This document shows positions 34,990 through 43,708 of a stretch of 64,000 nucleotides of DNA, one piece after another. The DNA comes from Bacillota bacterium (GTDB taxonomy: Bacteria > Bacillota > Clostridia > Christensenellales > SZUA-584): positions 1 to 64,000 of the forward strand of contig JAEWTL010000021.1 in NCBI GenBank assembly GCA_023459495.1. Direction: 5' to 3'. Made by a program: the position numbers and the translations under genes. The notes beneath the pieces are model-generated. The model had not been told where the DNA came from. It saw nothing but the letters and a program-made list of their open reading frames with translations, and ran no database searches. Numbering within the stretch: position 1 is the stretch's first letter; the number at the start of each line of letters is the position of its first letter.

Positions 34990-35025
34990 TACGGAAATAT
35001 GACGCAAAGGCTTTATTTTTCCGTA
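34990..35025. repeat. 8-bp inverted repeat upstream of the paaK-ior cluster
   Basis: TACGGAAA (34990-34997) and TTTCCGTA (35018-35025) with 20 bases between. It ends 10 bases before a TATAAT (35035-35040). It therefore covers the expected -35 area and may be an operator. Confidence 0.5.
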
Positions 35026-35102
35026 GTGATACGCTATAATCACTCTAAGTATTGAAGCACGGGAGCATAGTAGTTCTCTTTGCGAAAAAAGAGAGGATAA
35101 TG

Positions 35103-36404
35103 ATGATCTGGAATGAAAAGATGGAGTGTGCGTCGCGCGACGAGATGCGGGCGGTGCAGCTCGAACGGCTGAAGAGTACGGTAGCACGGTGTTACAATAA
35201 TGTTCCTCATTACAGAAAGAAGCTGGACGAAGCCGGGGTACATCCGGACGACATTAAAACGTTGGACGACATTCGAAAGCTGCCGTTCACGGTCAAGGAC
35301 GACTTAAGGGACAACTATCCATACAATCTGTTCGCGGTGCCGATGCGCGATGTGGTGCGTATCCACGCCTCATCTGGCACCACGGGCAAGCCCACTGTGG
35401 TGGGTTATACAAAGGCTGATATCGACATGTGGGCGGAATGCGTGGCAAGGCTTGCGTGCGCGGCAGGCGTCACGGCGGACGATGTGGCGCAGGTCACGTT
35501 CGGCTATACGCTGTTTACAGGAGCGTTCGGTCTGCACTACGGACTGGAGAAAGTAGGCGCGTCGGTGATTCCGATATCCGGCGGCAATACGGAACGACAG
35601 CTTTCCATCATGCAGGATTTCAGCACGACGGTGCTGATTGGAACGCCATCATATGCCCTGTACATTGCGGAGGTCGCAAAGAAGAAGGGCATCGATCCGC
35701 GCAAGCTGGGGCTGCGAATCGGCATGTTCGGTGGGGAAGGCCATACGGAAGAGATGCGCCGCGAAATCGAGGAAGCATGGGGCATCCTGGATACCGAGAA
35801 CTACGGGTTATCCGAGGTTATCGGGCCGGGAGTCTCGGGCGAATGCTATATGAAGAACGGCATGCACATCAATGAGGATCACTTCTACTGTGAAGTGGTG
35901 GACAAGGATACGCTGCAGCCGGTGCCCGACGGACAGCCGGGAGAGCTCGTAATCACGTCACTCTCCAAGGAGGCGCTGCCCATCCTGCGTTACCGCACCA
36001 AGGATATCACTTGGCTGATACCCGAAAGGTGCGAATGCGGCAGGACGTCGATACGCATGGCCAAAGTTCAGGGTCGCACGGATGATATGCTGATTATCCG
36101 CGGCGTCAACGTGTTCCCTTCGCAGATCGAAAGCGTGCTGCTGGGTATTGAGGACATCGGCCCGCATTACGAGATCGTGGTGCGTAAGGACGGATACATG
36201 GACAAGATTGAGGTGCTCGTCGAGGTCATCGACGCCGCGCTGCTGGACAAATTCAGCGCATTGGAAACGCTGGAACGCAAGATTCAGCATGCGCTCTATA
36301 CGGTGCTCAATATCGATGCAGCGGTAAAGCTTGTCGAGCCCGAGTCGCTGAAGCGCTTTGAAGGCAAAGCAAAGCGTGTAACCGATTTGAGAAATCAGAA
36401 TTAA
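35103..36404 (+). CDS. paaK: Phenylacetate-CoA ligase family protein, copy 1
   Basis: An adenylate-forming enzyme joining aryl-acetates to CoA, or running in reverse to make ATP from aryl-acetyl-CoA. It has 433 aa, the same as copy 2. The AMP-binding P-loop is HASSGTTGKPTVVGYT near 82-97. ENYGLSEVIGPGV follows in the middle and GRTDDMLIIRGVNVFPSQIE in the C-terminal half. I chose ATG 35103 because AGAGG is six bases upstream and the sequence aligns with copy 2 from there. It lies ahead of iorAB, which supports a role in aromatic amino acid fermentation. Confidence 0.91.
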   Translation: MIWNEKMECASRDEMRAVQLERLKSTVARCYNNVPHYRKKLDEAGVHPDDIKTLDDIRKLPFTVKDDLRDNYPYNLFAVPMRDVVRIHASSGTTGKPTVVGYTKADIDMWAECVARLACAAGVTADDVAQVTFGYTLFTGAFGLHYGLEKVGASVIPISGGNTERQLSIMQDFSTTVLIGTPSYALYIAEVAKKKGIDPRKLGLRIGMFGGEGHTEEMRREIEEAWGILDTENYGLSEVIGPGVSGECYMKNGMHINEDHFYCEVVDKDTLQPVPDGQPGELVITSLSKEALPILRYRTKDITWLIPERCECGRTSIRMAKVQGRTDDMLIIRGVNVFPSQIESVLLGIEDIGPHYEIVVRKDGYMDKIEVLVEVIDAALLDKFSALETLERKIQHALYTVLNIDAAVKLVEPESLKRFEGKAKRVTDLRNQN

Positions 36405-36424
36405 TAAACAGCTTGGAGATATAC

Positions 36425-38152
36425 ATGAAACACTTGATGTCAGGCAACGAAGCATTCGCGCGCGGCGCATATGAAGCAGGTGTGACAGTCGCCACAGCGT
36501 ATCCCGGCACGCCCAGCACGGAGATTACGGAAAGTATCGCAAAGTATGACGAGGTCTATGCGGAGTGGGCCCCAAATGAAAAGGTCGCCTTGGAGGTCGC
36601 CGTCGGCGCGTCCATCGGCGGCGCACGGGCGCTGTGCTGCATGAAGCATGTAGGGCTCAACGTCGCGGCCGACCCGCTGTTCACCGCGTCCTACACGGGC
36701 GTGAACGGCGGACTGGTGATCATCGTCGCGGATGACCCGGGTATGCACTCCAGCCAGAACGAACAGGACTCGCGGTTTTATGCGCGTAGCGCGCACCTGC
36801 CGATGCTGGAACCCTCCGACAGCGCCGAAGCACGGGAATTTGTGAAGCTGGCCTATGATCTTTCGGAAAAGTTTGATACGCCTGTGCTTGTGCGGTCCAC
36901 CACAAGGCTTTCGCATTCGCTCACGTCTGTGGAATTGAACGATCGTCAGGAGATTCCGCTCAAGGAATATAAAAAGGATATCGGCAAATACGTCATGATG
37001 CCGGGTATGGCGAAGAAGCGCCATATCGTGGTGGAGCAGCGCATGAAGGATATCAAGGCCTTCGCAGATACGCTGCCAATCAACCGCATCGAATACCGGG
37101 ATAAGAAGATCGGCGTGATTGCAAGCGGCATTGCATACCAGTATGTACGTGAAGCGCTGCCGGACACCAGCACGCTCAAATTGGGCATGGTATACCCACT
37201 GCCCGAAAAGCTGATCCGTGAGTTCGCGGAAGGTGTGGACAAGCTTTACGTTGCCGAGGAACTGGAGCCATTCTTCGAGAACCAAATCAAAGCGATGGGT
37301 ATCGCTGTCACCGGTAAGGAAATATTCTCGGTGCAGGGCGAATACAGTGTCAACCTGGTAAAAGCGCGCATCGGCGGGGAAAAGACCGAAATCGTCAGCC
37401 CCGGCGTGTTGCCTCAAAGGCCGCCTGTGATGTGCCCCGGCTGCCCACATCGCGCTGTGTTTTATGCCATTAAGAAGCTGGGCTTAACCGCAACAGGCGA
37501 TATCGGCTGCTATACGCTCGGCGCGCTTCCGCCGCTGCAGGGCATCGATGCGTGTGTCTGCATGGGCGCAAGCATCGGTATGGCCATGGGTATGGAAAAG
37601 GCGCGAGGCAAGGAATTTGCGCGCAAGCTCGTTGCCGTGATCGGTGACTCGACATTCTTCCATTCCGGCATCACGGGCCTGGTCGAAATGGTGTATAATG
37701 GCGCAACCTCGACCGTTATCATCCTTGACAATTCCACTACCGGTATGACAGGACATCAGCAGCATCCCGGAACGGGCAAGAGCATCAAAGGGGATATCGC
37801 CTGCGCGGTGGATATTCCGGCGCTCGTCAGTGCGATTGGGGTAAAACACATCCGTATCGTCGATCCTTTTGATGTCAAGGCGATTGAGCAGACTTTGAAG
37901 GAAGAAACCGCGCGCGAAGAGCTCAGCGTAATCATAGCCCGACGTCCATGCGTGTTGCTGAATAAGAAAAGCACAGGGGCGGTTTGTATCATTACGGACA
38001 AGTGCCGCCAATGCGGTGTATGCCTGAAATTGGGCTGCCCGGCGATTGTCAAGACAGAGAGCGGCATGCGAATTGACGCATCCCTTTGTACGGCATGTGG
38101 GCTTTGCGCAAACGTATGCGCGTTCGGCGCAATAGAAACGGCAGGTAACTGA
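36425..38152 (+). CDS. iorA: Indolepyruvate ferredoxin oxidoreductase, alpha subunit
   Basis: TPP-dependent subunit that decarboxylates aryl-pyruvates to aryl-acetyl-CoA and reduces ferredoxin. It has 575 aa. The N-terminal domain has AYPGTPSTEI. The TPP domain has CPGCPHRAVFYAI, GDIGCYTLG and VIGDSTFFHSG. The C-terminal ferredoxin domain has CRQCGVCLKLGC and CTACGLCANVC, giving two [4Fe-4S] sites. ATG 36425 has GGAG seven bases upstream. It is followed after one base by iorB. The enzyme is oxygen-sensitive, which supports an anaerobic host. Confidence 0.95.
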   Translation: MKHLMSGNEAFARGAYEAGVTVATAYPGTPSTEITESIAKYDEVYAEWAPNEKVALEVAVGASIGGARALCCMKHVGLNVAADPLFTASYTGVNGGLVIIVADDPGMHSSQNEQDSRFYARSAHLPMLEPSDSAEAREFVKLAYDLSEKFDTPVLVRSTTRLSHSLTSVELNDRQEIPLKEYKKDIGKYVMMPGMAKKRHIVVEQRMKDIKAFADTLPINRIEYRDKKIGVIASGIAYQYVREALPDTSTLKLGMVYPLPEKLIREFAEGVDKLYVAEELEPFFENQIKAMGIAVTGKEIFSVQGEYSVNLVKARIGGEKTEIVSPGVLPQRPPVMCPGCPHRAVFYAIKKLGLTATGDIGCYTLGALPPLQGIDACVCMGASIGMAMGMEKARGKEFARKLVAVIGDSTFFHSGITGLVEMVYNGATSTVIILDNSTTGMTGHQQHPGTGKSIKGDIACAVDIPALVSAIGVKHIRIVDPFDVKAIEQTLKEETAREELSVIIARRPCVLLNKKSTGAVCIITDKCRQCGVCLKLGCPAIVKTESGMRIDASLCTACGLCANVCAFGAIETAGN

Positions 38153-38153
38153 T

Positions 38154-38720
38154 ATGACAGATATATTGATCGTAGGCGTTGGCGGACAGGGTACGCTGCT
38201 CGCGAGCAGGGTGCTTGGTAAGATGGCGGAATCGCTGGGATATGATGTGAAGCTTTCCGAGGTGCATGGCATGGCGCAGCGCGGAGGCAGCGTCGTTACG
38301 CATGTGCGATATGGCGATCAGGTTTTCGCGCCTGTGGTAGATGAAGCTGGGGCGGATGTAATATTGGCGTTCGAGAAATTGGAAGCGTTGAGGTGGATTG
38401 GCCGTTTGAAACCAAACGGGCGTATGTTTATAGGCTCACAGGAGATCGCTCCGATGCCGGTGATTACCGGAGCGGAGGTTTATCCTGATGATATCGAGCA
38501 GCGTATACGTGTGGCGTCACCGGACGCGGTGTTCGTCGACGCGATGGGGATTGCCGCGGAGGCGGGTAATGCCAAGGCGGTCAACATCGTGCTGCTCGGC
38601 GTGATGGCACATCACATGGGACTTGATAAACAGGCCTTCCTTAACGCAATTGAAGATGCCGTTCCTCCAAAATTCAGAGAACTGAATCTTAAGGCGTTTG
38701 AGATGGGCTATACTGCTTAA
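38154..38720 (+). CDS. iorB: Indolepyruvate ferredoxin oxidoreductase, beta subunit
   Basis: A 188-aa gamma-type subunit of the 2-oxoacid oxidoreductase family. It starts with DILIVGVGGQGTLLASRVL, a Gly-rich loop, and has EVHGMAQRGGSVVTHVRYG at about 38-56, the region that contacts CoA/substrate in the family. It forms the active complex with IorA, lying one base downstream of iorA and 16 bases before the second paaK. Confidence 0.95.
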   Translation: MTDILIVGVGGQGTLLASRVLGKMAESLGYDVKLSEVHGMAQRGGSVVTHVRYGDQVFAPVVDEAGADVILAFEKLEALRWIGRLKPNGRMFIGSQEIAPMPVITGAEVYPDDIEQRIRVASPDAVFVDAMGIAAEAGNAKAVNIVLLGVMAHHMGLDKQAFLNAIEDAVPPKFRELNLKAFEMGYTA

Positions 38721-38736
38721 TCTTAGGAGGATTATT

Positions 38737-40038
38737 ATGCGATATTGGAATCAAGCTGTCGAATGCATGGACAGGGAACAGCTTTACGCGTTACAATTGG
38801 AGAAACTGAAAGAAACGGTCAAAAGGGTCTACGAGCGTGTGCCTTTTTACAAAAAAGCTTTCGATGAGAAGGGTATCAAGCCTGAGGACGTCCAATCGCT
38901 CGATGATGTTAGACGCCTGCCGTTCACAGTGAAACAGGATCTGCGTGATAACTATCCGTTTGGCTTGTTCGCAGCGGACATGGACGATATCGTGCGCATC
39001 CATGCGTCGTCCGGTACCACGGGCAAGCCTACAGTGGTCGCTTACACCAAGCGCGACATAGAGAACTGGGCAGAGCTGATGGCCCGTACGCTGACCTTTG
39101 CGGGCGGCAACAAGAGTTCCGTCGTGCAGGTAGCTTACGGCTACGGGCTGTTCACCGGCGGTCTCGGCGCACATTACGGCTCGGAACGCCTGGGCGCGGT
39201 TACAGTGCCCATGTCGGGCGGCAATACCAAAAAGCAGATCATGCTGATGCAGGACTTCGGTACAACGATTCTTGCCTGCACACCTTCATACGCGCTCTAT
39301 CTTGCCGAAACCATCGAGGAGATGGGTATTCCGCGCAGCGAACTGAAGCTGCAGGGTGGAGTGTTTGGAGCAGAGCCGTGGACGGAAGCCATGCGGACCG
39401 AGATCGAACAGCGCCTCGGCATCCTTGCAATCGACATCTATGGTTTATCAGAGATCATGGGGCCGGGCGTTGCATCGGACTGCGAGTATAAACAGGGTCT
39501 GCACATCGCGGAGGACTTCTTCCTCGCGGAGATCATCGACCCGGTAACGCTCGAACCGCTGCCGTATGGGTCGGAAGGCGAACTCGTCATCACGACGATC
39601 GACAAGGAAGGCATCCCGCTCATCCGCTACCGTACGCGCGACATCACTTCGCTGCACATTGAGAAGTGTGGCTGCGGGCGCACCATGGCGCGCATGAGCA
39701 AGGTGCTGGGCCGAAGCGACGACATGCTGATCATCCGTGGCGTCAATGTGTTCCCGTCCCAGATCGAAAGCGTGCTTGTGCAGATTTCCGAGGTTTCGCC
39801 TCATTATCAGATCGTTGTAGACCGCGTTGACAACTTTGATACGCTTGAAGTACAGGTCGAGGTTTCCGCCGAGATGTTCTCCGATGAGGTGAAGAGGCTT
39901 GAATCGCTCAGCAAACGCATTCGTGCCGAGATTCAGTCCGTACTGGGCATCAGCGTAACCGTTACATTGGTTGAACCCAAAACCATCGCGCGCAGCGAAG
40001 GTAAAGCCAAAAGGGTGATCGATAACCGAAAGCTGTAA
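38737..40038 (+). CDS. paaK: Phenylacetate-CoA ligase family protein, copy 2
   Basis: A 433-aa paralogue of the gene at 35103 with the same motifs: HASSGTTGKPTVVAYT, IYGLSEIMGPGV and GRSDDMLIIRGVNVFPSQIE. AGGAGG lies seven bases before ATG 38737. The two copies differ along their length, as with MRYWNQAVEC against MIWNEKMEC at the start, so they may prefer different aryl groups (phenyl-, hydroxyphenyl- or indole-acetate). The order paaK-iorA-iorB-paaK-ACT occurs in amino-acid-fermenting anaerobes. Confidence 0.91.
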   Translation: MRYWNQAVECMDREQLYALQLEKLKETVKRVYERVPFYKKAFDEKGIKPEDVQSLDDVRRLPFTVKQDLRDNYPFGLFAADMDDIVRIHASSGTTGKPTVVAYTKRDIENWAELMARTLTFAGGNKSSVVQVAYGYGLFTGGLGAHYGSERLGAVTVPMSGGNTKKQIMLMQDFGTTILACTPSYALYLAETIEEMGIPRSELKLQGGVFGAEPWTEAMRTEIEQRLGILAIDIYGLSEIMGPGVASDCEYKQGLHIAEDFFLAEIIDPVTLEPLPYGSEGELVITTIDKEGIPLIRYRTRDITSLHIEKCGCGRTMARMSKVLGRSDDMLIIRGVNVFPSQIESVLVQISEVSPHYQIVVDRVDNFDTLEVQVEVSAEMFSDEVKRLESLSKRIRAEIQSVLGISVTVTLVEPKTIARSEGKAKRVIDNRKL

Positions 40039-40049
40039 GGAGGGTTTCT

Positions 40050-40478
40050 ATGATCAAGCAGATCTCCGTTTTCGTGGAAAACAAAAAGGGCAGGCTCGCC
40101 CGCATCACCGAGGTGCTGGGCAAGGCGGATATTGATCTCGTCGCGCTGTCCATCGCCGACACGACCAATTTCGGCATCATGCGCTGTATCGTGAGCGATC
40201 CGGAAAAGACGATCCAGCTGCTGCGCTCCCACGGCTTTACCGCAAGCACGACCGAGGTGATCGTTGCGGAAGTACCGGATCAGCCGGGCGGTCTTGCCAG
40301 CGTACTGGATGCGCTCGACTCTGCCGGACTAAGCGTGGAATACCTGTATTCCTTTGTGCGTACGCACGGTAAGAACGCGATGATCTTGTTCCGCGTGGAG
40401 GAAGTGGAAGCTGCCGTCAAGGTGCTGACCGAGAGCGGCGTAAAGCTGCTCAGCGAAGCTGACGTGTACAACGCCTAA
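40050..40478 (+). CDS. Tandem ACT-domain protein
   Basis: A 142-aa protein of two ACT domains (about 1-65 and 70-140). The first has ISVFVENKKGRLARITEVLGKADI and the second has PDQPGGLASVLDALDSAGLSVEYLYSF. ACT domains bind amino acids. This small protein regularly follows paaK/ior genes and may sense aromatic amino acids to tune the ligases. That role is inferred. AAGGAGGG precedes the ATG, and it is the last gene of the cluster. Confidence 0.9.
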   Translation: MIKQISVFVENKKGRLARITEVLGKADIDLVALSIADTTNFGIMRCIVSDPEKTIQLLRSHGFTASTTEVIVAEVPDQPGGLASVLDALDSAGLSVEYLYSFVRTHGKNAMILFRVEEVEAAVKVLTESGVKLLSEADVYNA

Positions 40479-40487
40479 TCAAAAGAA

Positions 40488-40526
40488 CCGTCAGCGCATC
40501 TGCAACGACGCAGGCTATGCTGACGG
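40488..40526. terminator. Hairpin between the ACT gene and alr
   Basis: CCGTCAGC/GCTGACGG (40488-40495 with 40519-40526), with an inner CTGC/GCAG stem (40500-40503 with 40510-40513). There is no T-run, but a TATAAAAT follows, so it may end the paaK-ior transcript or be part of the alr leader. Confidence 0.5.
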
Positions 40527-40553
40527 GTATAAAATGACATAAAGAAGGATACC

Positions 40554-41675
40554 ATGCTGATTCGACCGACATATGCGGTCGTCGATTTAGCGGCGATCAA
40601 AAGCAACGTTAGGAACATTAAAGAAAGCCTGCCAGCACATGCTATGTTTTGCGCTGTGGCTAAGGCGGATGGTTATGGACATGGCAGCGTAATGACAGCA
40701 AAAGCTGCTATCGAGGCAGGAGCGGACTGGATTGCGGTCGCGATTCCTGAAGAGGCCGCGCCGCTGAGGGAAGAAGGCATTAAGAATTCGATACTGGTGC
40801 TCGGGCCATGCAGCCTGTCGCAGTGGAAGCTGGCGGCTGAGCTCGACCTGAGCATGGTGGTCGCCTCGGAGGACTGCGTTCAGTGTGCGCGCAGCGTCAG
40901 CCGCGAGACGGGCAAGACCATGCGGCTGCATCTCAAGGTGGATACCGGCATGAACCGTATCGGCGTTCGCACCGAGGAAGAGCTGGAGCGCATGTTGGAT
41001 ATGATTGCGGGCGAGCCGACCCTCATGCTCGAAGGGCTGATGACGCACTTCGCTGCTGCGGATGAAGCCGATAAGTCGTATACCGAGATGCAGAACACGC
41101 GGTTTCAGCGTGCTGTGGAAATCGTCCGGCAACGCGGCTTCCAGCCAATACTGCACGCGGCCAACAGCGGCGGAGCGCTTGATTGTCTGGGTACTGCGTA
41201 TGATATGGTGCGCGTTGGCATTGCGACATACGGCTGCTATCCCTCGGACGAGGTGTGCCGCAATGTGAGCCTGAAACCGGCGATGTCGCTTCACACCCGG
41301 ATATCGTTTATCAAAACGGTGGAGGAAGGGGCAAAGCTGAGTTATGGCTGTACCTTCACCACGCCCGGCGAGATGCGTATTGCGACGCTGCCCATCGGCT
41401 ATGCGGATGGGTACAACCGTTTATTGTCCAACCGTGGTGAAGTGCTGATACGCGGTCAGCGCGCGAGGATAGTCGGACGCGTTTGCATGGATCAGATCCT
41501 TGTGGATGTGACGAACATCCGGGGCGTGGAGCTTCACGATGAAGCGGTATGCATCGGGCGTCAGGGGCGCGATGAAATTACTGCGGAGGAGATCGCTTCG
41601 CTGTGCGGGACGATCAATTACGAGATATTGTGTGCGATATCGCCGCGCGTACCGCGGTTGTATGTCGAGGGTTAG
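40554..41675 (+). CDS. alr: Alanine racemase
   Basis: Makes D-alanine for peptidoglycan. At 373 aa it is of normal size. The PLP lysine lies in AVAKADGYGHG at about residues 36-46. VDTGMNRIGV (about 131-140) and the second catalytic Tyr in LSYGCTFTT (about 263-271) are present, with GYADGYNR and GRVCMDQ further on. AAGAAGGA precedes the ATG. One base separates its stop from the next gene. Confidence 0.95.
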   Translation: MLIRPTYAVVDLAAIKSNVRNIKESLPAHAMFCAVAKADGYGHGSVMTAKAAIEAGADWIAVAIPEEAAPLREEGIKNSILVLGPCSLSQWKLAAELDLSMVVASEDCVQCARSVSRETGKTMRLHLKVDTGMNRIGVRTEEELERMLDMIAGEPTLMLEGLMTHFAAADEADKSYTEMQNTRFQRAVEIVRQRGFQPILHAANSGGALDCLGTAYDMVRVGIATYGCYPSDEVCRNVSLKPAMSLHTRISFIKTVEEGAKLSYGCTFTTPGEMRIATLPIGYADGYNRLLSNRGEVLIRGQRARIVGRVCMDQILVDVTNIRGVELHDEAVCIGRQGRDEITAEEIASLCGTINYEILCAISPRVPRLYVEG

Positions 41676-41676
41676 C

Positions 41677-42216
41677 ATGAAGAACGAGATGCGCAGGGAA
41701 ATGCTTGATATGCGTCAGGCCATGAGCCAACAGAGCGTGCAACGTGACAGTGAAGCCATCAAGCAACGCCTGCTTGCTCTTACCTGTGTGCAAAATTCCC
41801 GGCGTGTCATGACCTACTGTGCCATCAAAAACGAGCCGGACATGTGGGGTGTTACCAATGCACTGCTCGAAATGGGTAAACAGGTGTCACTGCCGTGTGT
41901 AACGAGCCATGGACTTGTAGCCGCGGATTACTGCAGCAATACAACGCTTGTGAAAGGGCCGTACGGAATACCGCAGCCCAAGGAGATTGAAGGTGACCAG
42001 CCGGACCTGGTGGTTGTTCCAGGCATCGTATTTGATCTGCAGCGCTGCCGCATCGGATTCGGAGCCGGATATTATGACCGCTTTCTGCAGAACAGCACGG
42101 CTGTTAAAGTCGGTGTTTGTTTTGAAAGTCAGCTGGTGGATCACATTGAGGCTGAGCCCCATGACGTGCGTATGGATTATGTCGTAACCGAGCGCAGAGT
42201 GCTCGGGGAGGAATGA
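41677..42216 (+). CDS. 5-formyltetrahydrofolate cyclo-ligase
   Basis: A 179-aa enzyme that turns 5-formyl-THF into 5,10-methenyl-THF with ATP. N-terminal basic residues (KNEMRREMLDMRQAM) are followed by TYCAIKNEPDMW. The C-terminal nucleotide-binding signature is DLVVVPGIVFDLQRCRIGFGAGYYDRFL (about 110-140). The start at 41677 has GAGGG inside the end of alr. Longer in-frame starts lie within alr and are unlikely. Its end overlaps rsmD by four bases. Confidence 0.93.
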   Translation: MKNEMRREMLDMRQAMSQQSVQRDSEAIKQRLLALTCVQNSRRVMTYCAIKNEPDMWGVTNALLEMGKQVSLPCVTSHGLVAADYCSNTTLVKGPYGIPQPKEIEGDQPDLVVVPGIVFDLQRCRIGFGAGYYDRFLQNSTAVKVGVCFESQLVDHIEAEPHDVRMDYVVTERRVLGEE

Positions 42217-42755
42217 TGCGCGTTATAGCAGGGGAATACAAGGGGCGCCGTATCGAGTGTCCCGAGGGAGATGCGGCGCGTCCTACAACGGACCGCGTCA
42301 AAGAAGCCATGTTTGGCATGCTGCAGTTTCGGATTGAAGGCAGGCGCGTACTGGATGCGTTTGCGGGCAGCGGCGCGCTCGGGATCGAAGCGCTGTCGCG
42401 GGCAGCGGCCCATGTGGACTTTATTGAGCGTGACCCGGTGTGTCTGCGTACATTGACAGAGAATTTGCGGATGGTGCAAGACACGGAGCGGTACCGCGTG
42501 CTGAAGGGCGATGTGTTTTCGCTGTTACCTTCGCTTGGGAAATACGATCTGATGCTGCTTGACCCGCCTTACGACGCAGGCTATTACGATGAGATACTGA
42601 AACGCTCGCATGAATACGGGATTTTGCAGAACGGCGCGATTATCATGATGGAATGTCGCAGGAAATTTGATTTTTTTCCGCCTGTGGAGTATAATTTTAC
42701 TAAACGCAGGGAGTACGGTGATATTTCGCTGATACTTCTTGAATATGGAGCCTGA
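42213..42755 (+). CDS. rsmD: 16S rRNA (guanine(966)-N(2))-methyltransferase RsmD
   Basis: A 180-aa SAM-dependent methyltransferase for ribosomal small-subunit RNA. It begins with RVIAGEYKGRRIECP. The SAM loop is DAFAGSGALGIEALSRAA at about 47-64, and the catalytic motif DPPY is in LMLLDPPYDAGYY near 112-124. GAGGA lies before ATG 42213; the ATG three bases later is also possible. The stop touches the coaD start, and rsmD-coaD is a common bacterial pair. Confidence 0.95.
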   Translation: MMRVIAGEYKGRRIECPEGDAARPTTDRVKEAMFGMLQFRIEGRRVLDAFAGSGALGIEALSRAAAHVDFIERDPVCLRTLTENLRMVQDTERYRVLKGDVFSLLPSLGKYDLMLLDPPYDAGYYDEILKRSHEYGILQNGAIIMMECRRKFDFFPPVEYNFTKRREYGDISLILLEYGA

Positions 42756-43235
42756 ATGATCAAATGCGTATACCCCGGAAGCTTCGATCCGATTACTTCC
42801 GGCCATCTCGATGTGATACAGCGTGCTGCCGCCATGTTCGACGATGTAACGGTGGCGGTGCTCGTTAATAAGAGTAAGACGCCTGCGTTTTCCGCTGAAC
42901 AGCGCATGGATTTTATTCACAGGAGTACGGCTCATCTGTCGGGTGTACGCGTGGACAGCTTTTCCGGGTTGCTCGTCGATTATATGAAGAAGTCCGGGGC
43001 AAACGTGGTCATCCGAGGCTTACGCGCCCTTTCGGATTTCGAGTATGAGTTTCAAATGGCGGCAATGAACGCGAAGCTCGCCAAAGATATTGAGACGATA
43101 TTTCTGATGACCGATATCAACCATTCGTTTTTGAGCTCGAGCATGGTGAAAGAGCTGGCGTACCATGGCGGCGATATTACTGGGCTGGTTCCCGAAACGA
43201 TTAAGAAAGATGTGATTAAGCTATATGGCAGATGA
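42756..43235 (+). CDS. coaD: Phosphopantetheine adenylyltransferase
   Basis: Fourth step of coenzyme A synthesis: 4'-phosphopantetheine plus ATP to dephospho-CoA. The length of 159 aa is exact for the family. YPGSFDPITSGHLDVIQRA at 5-23 holds the TxxH-type nucleotide site, with IRGLRALSDFEYEFQMA near 87-103 and SSSMVKELAYHGGD near 128-141. The ATG follows directly on rsmD, and the end overlaps the next gene by 11 bases. Confidence 0.97.
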   Translation: MIKCVYPGSFDPITSGHLDVIQRAAAMFDDVTVAVLVNKSKTPAFSAEQRMDFIHRSTAHLSGVRVDSFSGLLVDYMKKSGANVVIRGLRALSDFEYEFQMAAMNAKLAKDIETIFLMTDINHSFLSSSMVKELAYHGGDITGLVPETIKKDVIKLYGR

Positions 43236-43692
43236 GCCGATGACAATTAAAGAACTGCTCGATGAGCTAAAGGAAGTTTTGGAGGACAGCCCGAAGTCTG
43301 TTTTCTCTAACAAACGGTCGGTCGACGCGGAGATCATACTCGAAATCCTTGCGGACATCAAAAAAGCGCTCCCCGAGGAAATTCGTGATGCGCAAAGGCT
43401 GCTCGCCGAAAGGGAGAGCATTATTGCGGCGGCCAAGGAAGAAGCGGCTGCGATCATCGCAAGCGCCGAGGATGAACTGCAGATGCGTATATCCGAAACC
43501 GAGGTGGCGCGAGAAGCCGAGATTAAGGCAAAAGAGCTTAAAGAGCTTGCGCAGGCCAACGCCAAAGAGATCGTCGTAGGTGCACGGGAATATGCGGACG
43601 ATATTCTGCAGGAGCTGGAAGCCTACTTTGCCGATTACCTGAAAATGATTCGTAAGAACCGAATGGAGCTGGCCGGAAAACGGAAGGACTGA
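43225..43692 (+). CDS. Coiled-coil protein of unknown function downstream of coaD
   Basis: A 155-aa, highly charged Glu/Lys/Ala-rich protein. A long helix from about 50 to 150 resembles ATP synthase b-subunit/V-type H subunit stalks (ARSAEDEL, AKELKELAQANAKEIV-like heptads). It has no signal peptide, membrane span or catalytic motif. Similar small coiled-coil genes follow coaD in many Clostridia, but I know no function. The ATG overlaps coaD. It is convergent with ylbJ. Confidence 0.8.
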   Translation: MADEPMTIKELLDELKEVLEDSPKSVFSNKRSVDAEIILEILADIKKALPEEIRDAQRLLAERESIIAAAKEEAAAIIASAEDELQMRISETEVAREAEIKAKELKELAQANAKEIVVGAREYADDILQELEAYFADYLKMIRKNRMELAGKRKD

Positions 43693-43708
43693 TTTCGGCT
43701 TCCGGGAG

